Positions 7,927 through 17,318 of a DNA stretch of 64,000 nt are shown piece by piece (the stretch's first letter is position 1; every line of letters begins with the position of its first letter). The translations under genes were made by a program, and so were the position numbers. The notes under the pieces were generated by a model. The model did not search any database and was not told where the DNA came from. It saw only the letters and a program-made list of their open reading frames with translations. This stretch comes from Lachnospiraceae bacterium (lineage in GTDB: Bacteria > Bacillota > Clostridia > Lachnospirales > Lachnospiraceae), in NCBI GenBank assembly GCA_910574965.1, contig CAJTDB010000019.1, positions 1 to 64,000 of the forward strand, written 5' to 3'.

Positions 7927-8238
7927 CTAATCTTCGGGATAAATTTTTACAGATATATCTCTAACACCCTTTTTAACAATCTTACTATCATCAAGAATAC
8001 TCTGCTTAACAGCGTCTAAATCCTTTGAGAGTGCTTCAATCGCCCGTTGTGTTCTTCCTTCTGAAGAGAAGCGTTCCGTATCATTCAAAAGGTTCTCCTG
8101 TAATTCCCTTGCTTTTATATATACGCCCAGCCTATGATTAAGCAGGGAGTTCTGAAAAGATATTTTGATTGTAGCGGGATGGAAACTTCCGTCCTCGTAC
8201 CTTTCTGCTTCAAAGTCCATATCAAATTGTTCGTCCAT
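7927..8238 (-). CDS. hypothetical protein (about 103 aa)
   Basis: A small acidic protein of unknown function. It contains a beta-rich N-terminal half (AERYEDGSFHPATIKISFQNS) and a helical, charged second half that could form a coiled coil (AIEALSKDLDAVKQSIL). The ATG at 8238 is chosen over a TTG two codons upstream, but the ribosome site is weak. It may be co-transcribed with the 155-aa gene downstream of it. No motif allows a function. Confidence 0.45.
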   Translation of the reverse strand: MDEQFDMDFEAERYEDGSFHPATIKISFQNSLLNHRLGVYIKARELQENLLNDTERFSSEGRTQRAIEALSKDLDAVKQSILDDSKIVKKGVRDISVKIYPED

Positions 8239-8318
8239 TTTCAAAATCTAAGACAATACATCCAATACCTGTCAAATGAAACGGGAAATTTCTAACGGGA
8301 AATTTTATCTTGATTTTC

Positions 8319-8348
8319 GTGACAAAGTATTTGTCAATGTACTATAAT
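8319..8348 (+). promoter_or_regulatory. probable sbcDC promoter
   Basis: GTGACA (8319-8324) and TATAAT (8343-8348) are 18 bases apart, about 65 bases upstream of sbcD. A direct repeat ACGGGAAATT at 8281 and 8295 lies just upstream. Confidence 0.5.
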
Positions 8349-8413
8349 AAAAACGTAATACTTTCATACAAAAAGATGCTTAATAAAAAGCTTACAGAAC
8401 AGAAAGGAAAAGC

Positions 8414-9571
8414 ATGAAATTTCTACATTTAGGAGATTTACATTTAGGAAAAACACTAAGCGATTTTGACTTGATTGAGGATCAGAGGTATATCCTTGAT
8501 CAGATTCTTCATATCGCGGACAAGGAATCCATAGACGGTGTATTTATTGCTGGGGATGTGTATGATAAATCTATTCCAAGCGAGGCGGCTACGAAGCTTT
8601 TGGATTATTTCATGATTAAACTGGCTCAAAAAGAAATAAAGGTATTTATGGTTAGCGGAAACCATGATTCGGATGATCGTTTGAATTATGGAAGCGCTCT
8701 GTTTGCATCTAATCAGATATTCATATCTGCAGTCTTTGACGGAACAATTCACAAGCAGAGCTTTGCCAGCGGAGATACAGGGATTGATATATATATGCTT
8801 CCGTTTGTAAAAGCTTCTCAGGTAAGACATTATTTCCCGGATGAGAATATAGAGTGTTACGATGATGCTGTTCGAACCATTATAAAAAACATGTCCATAA
8901 ACCCCCAAAATAAGAATATTCTGGTGGCGCATCAGTTTGTTGCAGGGACGGGAGAGGATCCAGAACTTGCAGGTTCTGAAAGCGTTGGAACACAGAGTGT
9001 GGGCATGGTCGAAAAGATTGGATATACCTGTTTTGATGATTTTGACTATGTGGCATTAGGGCATATTCATTCTCCCCAGAGAGTTGGAAGAGATGAGATT
9101 CGATATTCAGGTTCCCCTCTTAAATATTCGCTCAGCGAAGCAAACAATGAAAAGTCAGTTCCTCTTATTACAGTATCAGCAGAGGAAAAGGTTAAGATAG
9201 AGCTTGTTCCCTTAAAGCCGATGAGGGACATGAGACATATAAAAGGGACGCTGAAGGAACTGCTGGATAAAAAGAATGTAAAAGCGCCGGAGGATTTTAT
9301 TTATGCAACATTGACAGATGAGGATGTCATTAATGATGCAATGGGAATATTCCAACAGGTATATCCGAATACAGTCCGAATCGACTACGATAATTCCCAT
9401 ACAAAAGAGATTGAGCAGGTGGATATCAGCAGAATTGCTGAAAACAAATCATTCCCAGAGCTAATCGAAGATTTTTACAGGCAGATGTATGGCTGTGAGA
9501 TTACAGAAGAAGAAATGGATGTAATGAGGACAGTAGCAAGAGAGGCAGGTGTTATAAATGAAGCCGATTAA
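8414..9571 (+). CDS. sbcD: exonuclease SbcCD subunit D (Mre11-type nuclease)
   Basis: The 385-aa protein has the metallophosphoesterase motifs in order: GDLHLGKT (residues 7-14), GDVYD, GNHDSDDR, VAHQFV and LGHIH, which bind the two Mn ions of the SbcD/Mre11 nuclease. With SbcC it forms a complex that opens hairpins and trims blocked double-strand ends. The start has GGAAA upstream and the usual family beginning MKFLHLGDLH. Its end overlaps sbcC by 14 bases, so the subunits are translationally coupled. Length and motifs are normal for the family. Confidence 0.97.
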   Translation: MKFLHLGDLHLGKTLSDFDLIEDQRYILDQILHIADKESIDGVFIAGDVYDKSIPSEAATKLLDYFMIKLAQKEIKVFMVSGNHDSDDRLNYGSALFASNQIFISAVFDGTIHKQSFASGDTGIDIYMLPFVKASQVRHYFPDENIECYDDAVRTIIKNMSINPQNKNILVAHQFVAGTGEDPELAGSESVGTQSVGMVEKIGYTCFDDFDYVALGHIHSPQRVGRDEIRYSGSPLKYSLSEANNEKSVPLITVSAEEKVKIELVPLKPMRDMRHIKGTLKELLDKKNVKAPEDFIYATLTDEDVINDAMGIFQQVYPNTVRIDYDNSHTKEIEQVDISRIAENKSFPELIEDFYRQMYGCEITEEEMDVMRTVAREAGVINEAD

Positions 9572-12500
9572 ACTGATCATAAGTGCATTCGGTCCCTATG
9601 CGGGGGAGCTTCCGCCAATAGAGTTTGATGCTTTTGAAGAAAAGGGATTATTTTTGATATCTGGAGACACCGGTGCGGGAAAAACAACGATATTTGACGC
9701 GATATGTTTTGCGCTATACGGAACAACCAGCGGAACATACAGGGATACGAAAAATTTAAGGAGCGAATACGCCAAAGATTCTGCTGAGAGCTATGTAGAC
9801 TTTTATTTTTCACATCAGGGGCGTAAGTTCCATATCTGGAGACAACCATCTTATGAAAGGCCCAAAAAGCGTGGTCTCGGCATGATGTCAGAAGATGAAA
9901 AGGCGATTCTTTATGAAGAGGGACAGGCGCCAATAGAGGGATTGACGAAGGTGAATAATGCCGTCAAGGAACTTCTGCACATCGATGAAAAGCAGTTTAA
10001 ACAGATTGTGATGATTGCACAGGGAGAATTCTGGAATTTATTGAATGCAAAAACGGATCAGAGAACGGAGATACTGCGCACAATATTTTTGACGAACGGT
10101 TACAAAAATATAGAATATAAATTAAAAGACCGGATGAATGCAAGCTGTAGGATTAAGGACAATGCCGAAAACAGTATTATTCAGCATTTTGAGGATGTGT
10201 CGGCCAATGAAGAACATGCGCTTTTTGACGAACTGGAGGGGCTTAAAATCAAGGCCGGACAATCTAAAAGTGCATGGAATCTGGATGAGATTTTAGACGT
10301 CATAGAGCGTCTGATCTCATCAGACAGAGAAAGATTGGCGTGCATGAAAGAAGCTCTGGAAAAAGCGGAAGCGGAGTTAAAGAAGCACAATGAGGAGCTT
10401 GCGCTGGCTGAAACCAATAACAGCTTCATCGAGAAAAGAGAGAAACTTGAAAAAGAAAAAGAGAGACTTGAAAAAAGAAAAACGGAGATGGGGGAATTCA
10501 TGCTGCTTTTGGACAAGCAAAAGAAGGCAACCCGCAATGTGAAACCGTCTTATTCTGCGTGGGTTAATAAGTGCGGCGAGGTATCTTTGACTCAAAAGCA
10601 GATTCAGACAGCAGAATTAAATTTGGAGAAGGCCAGGGAAGCTGCAGAGCAGGCGAAAGGTATATTTGACAATGCCAAAAAGCTGGAGCCGGAAGTTGAT
10701 CAATTAAAGCAGATGATAAGCAGGATTGATGATGAAAAAGAGCAGTATCAGCAAAAAGAAGAGCTTGAAAAAAGGCTGAAAGAACTTAAAAAACTCGATG
10801 AAAATATTAACACAGAAGAAGCAGATTTAAAAGAAGATGAGAAATCCCTTAAGGAGAAAATAAAAGCCCTTACTGAGACGGTGAAAGAATTAAAAGATAA
10901 ACCGACAGAGCTGGCAGATGCAAAAAAAGAGGGGGAGAAGCTGGGGAAGCTTCTGGCAGATTTAGACAGAGTTATAAATATTCAGCTTCCGGAAAGAGAA
11001 AAAAGGAAAAAGGCTCTAACCAAAAAGCAGAAAACATTTTTAGATACGCGCGGCAAATATGAAGAAGCGAAGGGCAGAAGAGAAGAGGCAGAACATATTC
11101 TTGAAGATAGCAGAGCTGGTATTTTAGCAAAAAAACTTGTGGATGGAGAAAAATGCCCGGTATGCGGTTCCGTGCACCATCCGGAGCCGGCTGTGCTTAA
11201 AGAAGCTTCGATTTCAGAAGAAGATTTCAAAAAACTTAAAGAAGAAGAGTCAGAGCTGCAAGAGAAAAAGAGCAGTGCAAATACGAAAGCAGAAAATGCA
11301 AAGACATTGCTGGAAGAATTCGAAGGACAGCTTAGGATAACTATATTGGATTGTATTGAAACCTCGATTCCTGACATGGACATGCTGGGCGTGTCTCTTG
11401 AGGAACTGATCAAGGCAGTAAAGGAAGCAAAAGTGCAGGTTCAGGCGAGGTCAGAGGAGAATACTGAAAAATGCAATTCCCTTGAAGCGGATTGCAGGAA
11501 GCTTAAGAAAGCTGAAAAAAATCTCGAAACTGCACAGGGAGATGAAACAGAAAAACTCCATTCGAAAAAAGAAAAACTCAACGAAAACAAGCTAAAGATC
11601 AATAAGGAACTAACAGAAAAAGAAGCTACATTAAAGACGCTTAAGAAATTGAATTTCCCGGACTGGGAAACGGCAAAAAAAGAGAGAGAACAGGCGGAGA
11701 CAAAGAAAAATAAGATATTAGAGGATATCGCGAATGCAGAGAAGGAAAAGAAAGAAGCTGATGACAAAGTTACCGCTGTTCAGTCAGAGCAAAAGATATT
11801 GAATAGTAATCTGAAACAGCAGACAGAGGATGAAGAAGCATTAAAAGAGAAGTTAGATAAAGAAGTCGGTGCAAATGGATTCTCGTCCATCGAAGGAATG
11901 CTGAAATGTGTTGTGAGTGAAGAGGATATTGCATCATCAGATAAAGTGATGAATGAATATCATCAGGCGGTTGCAACGAATAAGAAACAGCTTTTGGATG
12001 CTGAGTCGGATGCAGAAGGGAAAAAGGTTATAGATATTGAAGCATTAAAGGCTATATGTGATAAGCAGAAAGCAAATGTAGATTTGATCCGAAAGAATTG
12101 TCACAACAGCGAAAACAGAATTCATATGAATGAAGAGAAACAGAAAAGTATTCTTAACAGGAGAGAAGAATTCGAAAAAGCATGTAAAGAGAATGCGATT
12201 TGTCAGCGGCTTTATAATCTGGTCAAAGGCACAACCGGGAACGGAAAGATTACATTGGAGCAGTATATACAGGCTGCGGGATTTGATGGAATTATCGCTG
12301 CTGCAAACAGGCGGCTGCTGCCTATGAGCGACGGGCAGTATGAATTATTTCGACAGGAGGATTCTCTCGGTAAGAAGACCAGTAATTTTCTTGATCTTGA
12401 AGTGTTAGACAATTATACGGGACACAGAAGACCTGTGGGAAATCTTTCCGGCGGAGAAAGCTTTAAGGCTTCACTGAGTCTTGCTTTGGGACTGTCTGAT

Positions 12501-12740
12501 ACAGTGTCATCTAATCTTGGCGGTGTGCAGATGGATGCACTCTTTGTGGATGAAGGATTTGGAACGTTAGATAGGAAATCAATAGACAGTGCGATGGAAA
12601 TTTTAATAAACTTGACCGGAAGCAATAAGCTGGTGGGGATTATCAGCCATAGGGAAGAACTTATGGAGAATATTCCACAGCAGATTAAGGTCAGGAAGAC
12701 AAAAGATGGAAGCCAGATTGCTGTTGAATGCGGCTTATAG
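9558..12740 (+). CDS. sbcC: exonuclease SbcCD subunit C (Rad50-type ATPase)
   Basis: The 1060-aa protein has Walker A SGDTGAGKTT near residue 35, a long Glu/Lys-rich coiled coil, the zinc-hook CPVC near residue 533, a second coiled coil, the ABC signature LSGGESFKASLSLALG and Walker B LFVDEGFGTLD. The ATPase halves join to form the SMC-like head that drives SbcD cleavage; two molecules join through the hook. The gene starts inside sbcD. It is complete and typical. Confidence 0.97.
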   Translation: MKPIKLIISAFGPYAGELPPIEFDAFEEKGLFLISGDTGAGKTTIFDAICFALYGTTSGTYRDTKNLRSEYAKDSAESYVDFYFSHQGRKFHIWRQPSYERPKKRGLGMMSEDEKAILYEEGQAPIEGLTKVNNAVKELLHIDEKQFKQIVMIAQGEFWNLLNAKTDQRTEILRTIFLTNGYKNIEYKLKDRMNASCRIKDNAENSIIQHFEDVSANEEHALFDELEGLKIKAGQSKSAWNLDEILDVIERLISSDRERLACMKEALEKAEAELKKHNEELALAETNNSFIEKREKLEKEKERLEKRKTEMGEFMLLLDKQKKATRNVKPSYSAWVNKCGEVSLTQKQIQTAELNLEKAREAAEQAKGIFDNAKKLEPEVDQLKQMISRIDDEKEQYQQKEELEKRLKELKKLDENINTEEADLKEDEKSLKEKIKALTETVKELKDKPTELADAKKEGEKLGKLLADLDRVINIQLPEREKRKKALTKKQKTFLDTRGKYEEAKGRREEAEHILEDSRAGILAKKLVDGEKCPVCGSVHHPEPAVLKEASISEEDFKKLKEEESELQEKKSSANTKAENAKTLLEEFEGQLRITILDCIETSIPDMDMLGVSLEELIKAVKEAKVQVQARSEENTEKCNSLEADCRKLKKAEKNLETAQGDETEKLHSKKEKLNENKLKINKELTEKEATLKTLKKLNFPDWETAKKEREQAETKKNKILEDIANAEKEKKEADDKVTAVQSEQKILNSNLKQQTEDEEALKEKLDKEVGANGFSSIEGMLKCVVSEEDIASSDKVMNEYHQAVATNKKQLLDAESDAEGKKVIDIEALKAICDKQKANVDLIRKNCHNSENRIHMNEEKQKSILNRREEFEKACKENAICQRLYNLVKGTTGNGKITLEQYIQAAGFDGIIAAANRRLLPMSDGQYELFRQEDSLGKKTSNFLDLEVLDNYTGHRRPVGNLSGGESFKASLSLALGLSDTVSSNLGGVQMDALFVDEGFGTLDRKSIDSAMEILINLTGSNKLVGIISHREELMENIPQQIKVRKTKDGSQIAVECGL

Positions 12741-12900
12741 TTTGCTTGGATGGAGGCTGTCAATTTCAGGAGATTTACTATCATAAATGCGTGACAACAT
12801 TTTAGCAGCAGAAAATCTGTGTTCATCCTGGAGGACATCTGCTATTGGCGGATGCGGAGCCAAAAGGAAATCTTATCCAGAAACAAGGTGTACCAGTAAA

Positions 12901-13842
12901 ATGATCTTAAGTGTGAGCAGAAGAACCGATATTCCCGCGTTTTATTCCGAATGGTTTTATGAGCGCGTCCGTGAGGGCTTTGTATGTGTAAGAAACCCGA
13001 TGAATGCGCATCAGGTGAGCCGGATTCCGATTTCCCCCGAAGTGGTGGACTGTATTGTGTTCTGGACCAAGAATGCTGCTCCGATGATGGACAAGCTTGA
13101 GCAGATGGAGGAATTTGATTATTACTTTCAATTCACCGTAAATGATTATGGCAGGGAGACTGAGCCGTATGTGCCGGCACTTTCCGAGCGCCTTGAAACC
13201 TTTATGCGGCTTTCCGAAATGATTGGCAGAGAGCGGGTGATATGGAGATATGATCCAATCCTGTTTTCCGATCGTTATACTCCTGAATATCACTTTAAGA
13301 GCTTTGAAAAGATAGCTTCCGCCCTTGGAGGGTATACCGAGAAATGCGTGTTCAGCTTTGTAGACGTTTATCCCTCCAAGAACGGCGGCAGTCTGAACCG
13401 GATGAACGCCCGCTGGCTTTCCCACGAGAAGCTTGACCGTTTTGCGGGAGAACTTGCCCGCATTGGGAAACAAAACGGGCTCATGCTTGCCACCTGTGCG
13501 GAGGCCGTCAGCCTTGCAAAACACGGGATCGAGCATAACAGTTGCATTGACAAGGCGCTGATTGAGCGCATCACAGGAGCGCCGCTTCTAGTCGCCGGCG
13601 ATAAGCAGCGTGAGCACTGCGGCTGCGCCAAATGTGACGACATCGGTTCCTATGACACCTGCCCTCACGGCTGTATCTACTGCTACGCGAATTTTTGCCC
13701 GAATGTTGCTGCTGACAGGAGAAGAGGCTGTGATATTCATTCCCCGCTCCTCTGTGACCGCATAAAAGAGACGGATAAGATCACTGACAGACCGGTAAAA
13801 TCCTATAAACAAGGTTACAGGCAGCTTACTTTATTTGATTGA
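12901..13842 (+). CDS. DUF1848 family protein
   Basis: The protein of about 313 aa begins MILSVSRRTDIPAFYSEWF, the hallmark of DUF1848, and continues with RNPMNAHQVSRIPI, CIVFWTKN and VIWRYDPI. The C-terminus is rich in cysteines (HCGCAKCDDIG, then CPHGCIYCYANFCP), which look like ligands for an iron-sulfur cluster or zinc. The family occurs widely in anaerobes and its reaction is not established; the TIM-barrel-like course and the cysteine motif suggest a radical-SAM-like fold, which is inference. An in-frame ATG at 12787 would add a 38-residue extension without family character, so ATG 12901 is preferred. It is separated by 160 bases from sbcC. Confidence 0.85.
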   Translation: MILSVSRRTDIPAFYSEWFYERVREGFVCVRNPMNAHQVSRIPISPEVVDCIVFWTKNAAPMMDKLEQMEEFDYYFQFTVNDYGRETEPYVPALSERLETFMRLSEMIGRERVIWRYDPILFSDRYTPEYHFKSFEKIASALGGYTEKCVFSFVDVYPSKNGGSLNRMNARWLSHEKLDRFAGELARIGKQNGLMLATCAEAVSLAKHGIEHNSCIDKALIERITGAPLLVAGDKQREHCGCAKCDDIGSYDTCPHGCIYCYANFCPNVAADRRRGCDIHSPLLCDRIKETDKITDRPVKSYKQGYRQLTLFD

Positions 13843-13936
13843 GAAAAAAAGGAAATGACTGCTCAGGAACTGTGGAAGCGATACTTTGTGGAAACTGCGA
13901 AACAGACAGGGAAAAGCAGAAGAAAGAAACTAAAAC

Positions 13937-13974
13937 AAGGGCTTCCAAAGTCGTTTCTGACATCAGAAGCCCTT
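13937..13974 (+). terminator. hairpin after the DUF1848 gene
   Basis: AAGGGCTTC (13937-13945) and GAAGCCCTT (13966-13974) form a 9-bp stem, followed by ATTTCG. It would end the DUF1848 message about 100 bases after its stop; the T-run is weak. Confidence 0.45.
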
Positions 13975-14103
13975 ATTTCGCGCCCTTTTGGCCCCCATTT
14001 CGAACCAGAGAACCTTTCTTTTTATATCAAACACAGCATCCTGCTCCTTAAAGCTGCCGAACAGGAGTTCGGTATCACGGGTTCTGCCGGATAATCCGGG
14101 CAA
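13963..14103 (-). pseudogene. possible C-terminal gene fragment
   Basis: On the reverse strand, just past the end of the 532-aa gene, an open frame reads protein-like (TELLFGSFKEQDAVFDIKRK, then KVLWFEMGAKRARNKGF) up to a stop at 13963. It has no start or ribosome site of its own and is not in frame with the upstream gene. It looks like the tail of a protein whose body has been lost or shifted out of frame. The perfect palindrome CCGAACAGGAGTTCGG (14057-14072) lies inside it. Confidence 0.25.
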
Positions 14104-14119
14104 TGTTCCCCTCCGTCCG

Positions 14120-15718
14120 TTACTGGTCGTCAAACGCCCAGCGGAACATATCCGAGTCCCGGAGGCCGGCGGGTCTGTCCGCATTGAACTCCCGGACCCG
14201 CGCGCGGAGGCTGTCGTCCCCTTCTACACAGTACCACCGGAATTTATTCAGGAGAACCTCACGGCTTTCTTTCGCGTTTTCAAGAAAGCGGGGAGCATTC
14301 TCATGAAAGTGAGGACCCAGCCGGAGCGCGCCCCGCACATCTCCTTGAAACTGGTCCAGGTGTTCTTCATCTAGACGAAGATAGTCGAAACAGAAGCGAC
14401 TTTGCGTGTCGTCAAACTCTTTCTTTGCCTTCAGCGCGCAGTTGTATTTCTCCACTGCGCTGTCATAGATTTTTTTCCTGGCCAGCAGATCTTCTCCCAG
14501 CCTTTTCAGATGGTCCGGGTCCTGCTGCATCCTGTGCCCATACTCTTCTTTGGTATTCTTCGCCTGTTCATACGCTTCTTTTGCGTCTTTGCAGGCGTTT
14601 CGCCGCTTCTCTATCTCCTGAAGGTATACCGCCTCATAGAGTCCCTTCCCTGCCAGGAAAAAGACGCAGCCGCTGTACAGATCCACCGCGAGAGGAATAT
14701 TGAGAGACGTCTCCTGACTCCCTTCCAGGGCATGATGCAGCGCATCCATATGGTTTGAGTCCAGCATACAGAATCCGACGCGGTTCAGGCACCAGCCTTC
14801 CGGGGCTGTTGCGCCGGCCGGGTCCTTTTTATAAAACTCGTAACCCCACGGGCCGCTGCAGTACGCCTCGAACAGCCCCATGGAGAAGTCCCGCTTCCTT
14901 CGGGGGCCCGTGGTGAAGGGTTCCGCCCCCGCCTTTTCCTGGTCCTCCGGCTTGATCAGGGGATATCCGCTGTCCTGCAGCCAGGTTTTGATCCGGATGT
15001 GGAGGGCCATCCGCGCCAGCCGGCCGGTCAGCCACAGCAGGTAGTCTACCTTCCTTGTACCCTTTTGGGTCCTGACGCGGCATTTCAGACCGTGCAGCCG
15101 GTCGGCGATCTCCGTTTTGCCCGTCTCATGCTCCCTGCGCAGCTTTTCCGCCAGCTCCGCCAGGTCTCTCTTTAACTGTGCCGTAGTGAATCGGCTCTCA
15201 TTTTTCTCATTGCTGCTTTTGCATTCCTGACAGCCTGGCTCCAGCGTCCGCTTCTCATCTCGCAGGCCCTCCCGCAGCAGAAGGGCCAGACAGTTGCGCT
15301 GATCCCACATGCTGGTATCCTTATAATAGATATCGCGCTTCGCCAGACACTCCACCAACCAGAGGTAGTATTCCGTATCTGAGATCAACTCCGCCCGATA
15401 GCCCGCGTCATTCAGCCAGAGTTCCGCCCAGAAATTCCGGCGGCTTCCGCCTGACGCCTTTTTCAGCAGTTGGTCTCTGGCCTGCTCCGGGTCCGGATTC
15501 TCCCTCAGAGCCCGGACCAGCCGCGCCCTGATCTCAGATCCGTCCTTTGGCTGCGGGCTCCCCTCCATGGAAAAACCCGGAAGATACTCTTCCAGAAGTC
15601 CCGATACGCCGTCGGCCCAGAAATATCGGTACAGGAAGGACTGCTCTCCTTTGTTGGTGTATTCGAGGATCAGGTCCCGGTAGAAGCGGTCGCGGATTGT
15701 ACTCACAGATCTTCCCAT
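14120..15718 (-). CDS. uncharacterised 532-aa protein, second gene of reverse operon
   Basis: I do not recognise this family. The protein is soluble, helical and charged, with no signal peptide or membrane segment. It has a Tyr/Trp-rich N-terminal part (residues about 20-160), a CxxC pair near residue 190 (CQEC), a basic central part, a segment with GWCLNRVGFCMLDSN and a coiled-coil-like stretch in the last third (many Lys/Glu with AKEAYEQAKN). GGGAGGGG precedes the ATG at 15718. It overlaps the end of the upstream 380-aa gene by 16 bases, so both are coupled. The operon diverges from the LRR/ClpP/VirD4-like genes and shares their palindrome. GC content is visibly higher than in neighbouring islands. 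Confidence 0.7.
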   Translation of the reverse strand: MGRSVSTIRDRFYRDLILEYTNKGEQSFLYRYFWADGVSGLLEEYLPGFSMEGSPQPKDGSEIRARLVRALRENPDPEQARDQLLKKASGGSRRNFWAELWLNDAGYRAELISDTEYYLWLVECLAKRDIYYKDTSMWDQRNCLALLLREGLRDEKRTLEPGCQECKSSNEKNESRFTTAQLKRDLAELAEKLRREHETGKTEIADRLHGLKCRVRTQKGTRKVDYLLWLTGRLARMALHIRIKTWLQDSGYPLIKPEDQEKAGAEPFTTGPRRKRDFSMGLFEAYCSGPWGYEFYKKDPAGATAPEGWCLNRVGFCMLDSNHMDALHHALEGSQETSLNIPLAVDLYSGCVFFLAGKGLYEAVYLQEIEKRRNACKDAKEAYEQAKNTKEEYGHRMQQDPDHLKRLGEDLLARKKIYDSAVEKYNCALKAKKEFDDTQSRFCFDYLRLDEEHLDQFQGDVRGALRLGPHFHENAPRFLENAKESREVLLNKFRWYCVEGDDSLRARVREFNADRPAGLRDSDMFRWAFDDQ

Positions 15719-16845
15719 TGCAGTCCCCTCCCGTAAATCCTGGCCTGCCGAAGAGGTCCTTCGCAAGTGAGGCCATATACATCCAGCGCCTTATCCGTAT
15801 CTGCCAGGGGAGCAATTTCCCGCTGAGACAGATACAGGTTTACGATCTCTTCCAGCTCCTGACAGAAATCCCGCAGAATCTCCGTCTCGGCTCCCTTAAA
15901 AAGCTCCTCAAAGCGCCGGCAGGCGGAGCAATATTCGTTCATATCCTCAAATCTCAGGATGATCTGCAGCATTTCCCAGTTTCTCCCAGACAGCTCGCTC
16001 ATCTGCTCATATTCCGCTTCCTGCCATGCGGCACGCGTCTCCGCATCCATCATATCCAGCGGACTCAGGAACTCGTCTTCCTCGTCGAAGTCATAGTCAT
16101 AGAGGTCATAGTCAAGGTCATCGTCATAAAGCTCTTCATCGTCCATGTCCGGCCCGTCCGTTTCCTGCGGCTCTTCTGCTGTCTCCAAATCGTCCGTCTC
16201 CTGTGGCTGCTCTGTTTCCTCCGGCTCTTCCGTCTCCTCCAGTTGGACCGTCCCGCTGTAGAGCTGCCGGTTCTCGGCCCTCTGATAAGGAGGGGTCATG
16301 GCCCAGTCGTCGTCCAGGTTTCCCACGTTCACTTCATGAAAGGTAAAGTAGTGGTTGATGGGAGAATAGAAATGGAAGCCGAAATGACTGTCATAGCCAT
16401 TGCGGGGCTCGTTCTGGCGTTTCCCGTCCGGTCCGTCTGTGATACACCAGCTTCGGGAGAACCACTTCGCCTGCTCCAGCAGAAAGGCGAAGACGGTCCG
16501 CTCATTCCTCTCACTGCCCCGGGCGTAGAAATACCCCCCTTGATACAGACTGCACCGCATGACCAGATAGAGGTACAGGCCGTACAGCTCCCGCCGCGTC
16601 CGAAGATAGGATTTTACCCATTTCTTAGCGAAGCGCTTTGCGCGCAGCATCTCCTCCCAGAGAGAGAGCATCTCCTCCACCAGGCCGTGGAGCTTTTCCG
16701 GGCAGAACTCTCCCTTATTATCCGTGATCTCCCGGCGGAAGGAGTAGTCATGGCCCTTCATGTGGCGCATGAGTTCGTCCGCCGCATCCTGCAGGCACTG
16801 CAGGTTCTTTTCATAGATTTCCAGTTTCCCCTTGGATAGTTCCAT
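15703..16845 (-). CDS. uncharacterised protein with acidic low-complexity segment (380 aa)
   Basis: No known family is recognised. Residues 1-190 are helical and aromatic-rich, with a segment (GFHFYSPINHYFTFHEVNVG) that could be a folded beta core. Residues about 200-265 are a strongly acidic, low-complexity run: repeats of E-E-T-E-x-P-x-E-T followed by a D/Y/E-rich stretch. The rest is a helical domain with several cysteines (EYCSACRRFEELF). The protein is first in the reverse-strand operon. Acidic runs of this kind occur in nucleic-acid mimics, chaperone-like proteins and protease adaptors; none is proven. The ATG at 16845 has GGAAAGGAA upstream. Confidence 0.7.
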   Translation of the reverse strand: MELSKGKLEIYEKNLQCLQDAADELMRHMKGHDYSFRREITDNKGEFCPEKLHGLVEEMLSLWEEMLRAKRFAKKWVKSYLRTRRELYGLYLYLVMRCSLYQGGYFYARGSERNERTVFAFLLEQAKWFSRSWCITDGPDGKRQNEPRNGYDSHFGFHFYSPINHYFTFHEVNVGNLDDDWAMTPPYQRAENRQLYSGTVQLEETEEPEETEQPQETDDLETAEEPQETDGPDMDDEELYDDDLDYDLYDYDFDEEDEFLSPLDMMDAETRAAWQEAEYEQMSELSGRNWEMLQIILRFEDMNEYCSACRRFEELFKGAETEILRDFCQELEEIVNLYLSQREIAPLADTDKALDVYGLTCEGPLRQARIYGRGLQWEDL

Positions 16846-16915
16846 ATATATTTACCATTCCTTTCCTGAAATGCAGATCGTGCATGGGACTGCCCCGCAC
16901 GGTTATCCTATCACA

Positions 16916-16957
16916 ATGGTAGCAAAACATCAAGAAATAGTTTGTAATTTTTACAAA
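16916..16957 (-). promoter_or_regulatory. palindrome copy 1 with -10, reverse operon promoter
   Basis: TTTGTAA-TTT-TTACAAA (16941-16957) is a 17-bp palindrome. On the reverse strand it reads identically to copy 2 at 17596-17612 and is followed after 19 bases by TACCAT (16916-16921), a -10-like hexamer. On the forward strand 18 bases separate it from TATGAC (16976-16981), so it may also serve the small forward gene at 17070. It takes the place of a -35 element, as expected for an activator site. Confidence 0.6.
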
Positions 16958-17069
16958 TTATAATTCGCCGGTTGTTATGACGTGTGCGTGCGATGGGTTG
17001 GAATATGGTATGACAGAGGAAAAATTTTACGCGAAACCGGAAAATCATGAAAACGAGGAGGAATATCAT

Positions 17070-17318
17070 ATGGAACAGAAACAAAAACCCGATCGCCCGG
17101 CTCAGAGCCGACTATGCCAGGAAAAGGATCGAGTTTCTGAGGAACCAAACACGATCCGCATCACGGCCAGGCTCCAGGATGTGGAGTACAGGAGCTTTTT
17201 CGACTTTGCGGATACATATTGGGTTCGGTGTGAGGAATCGGAGTCTGAAATGGCGTGCTATTTAATAAGGAACCGACGGAGCCGCAGTGAGCCGACCCAG
17301 ATCGTCTGTGCGGTGTGA
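17070..17318 (+). CDS. small hypothetical protein (82 aa)
   Basis: A strong GAGGAGG (17055-17061) lies nine bases before ATG 17070 and the frame stays open for 82 codons, ending in a Cys-Ala-Val tail. The protein is charged, with a middle part (ITARLQDVEYRSFFDFADTY) that looks folded. A second frame across the same bases also reads protein-like at first, so a frameshift cannot be excluded. It lies between palindrome copies 1 and 2 in the LRR/ClpP cluster. Function unknown. The following 420 bases up to the LRR gene hold only palindrome copy 2 and its -10. Confidence 0.4.
   Translation: MEQKQKPDRPAQSRLCQEKDRVSEEPNTIRITARLQDVEYRSFFDFADTYWVRCEESESEMACYLIRNRRSRSEPTQIVCAV

Noticed and set aside
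12787-12900. N-terminal extension of the DUF1848 protein
   Set aside because: The extra 38 residues do not look like the family, which starts at the MILSVSRRTD segment (ATG 12901).
14058-14071. CGAAC-N4-GTTCG as a working SOS operator
   Set aside because: It lies downstream of both flanking operons with no promoter in place.
13855-14094. 79-codon forward frame after the DUF1848 gene
   Set aside because: It runs through the terminator hairpin at 13937-13974, has no clear ribosome site and no family character.
15547-16839. 430-codon forward frame opposite the 380-aa gene
   Set aside because: It is antisense to the reverse-strand operon genes, lacks a ribosome site and reads as low-complexity sequence; it is a by-product of GC-rich coding DNA.
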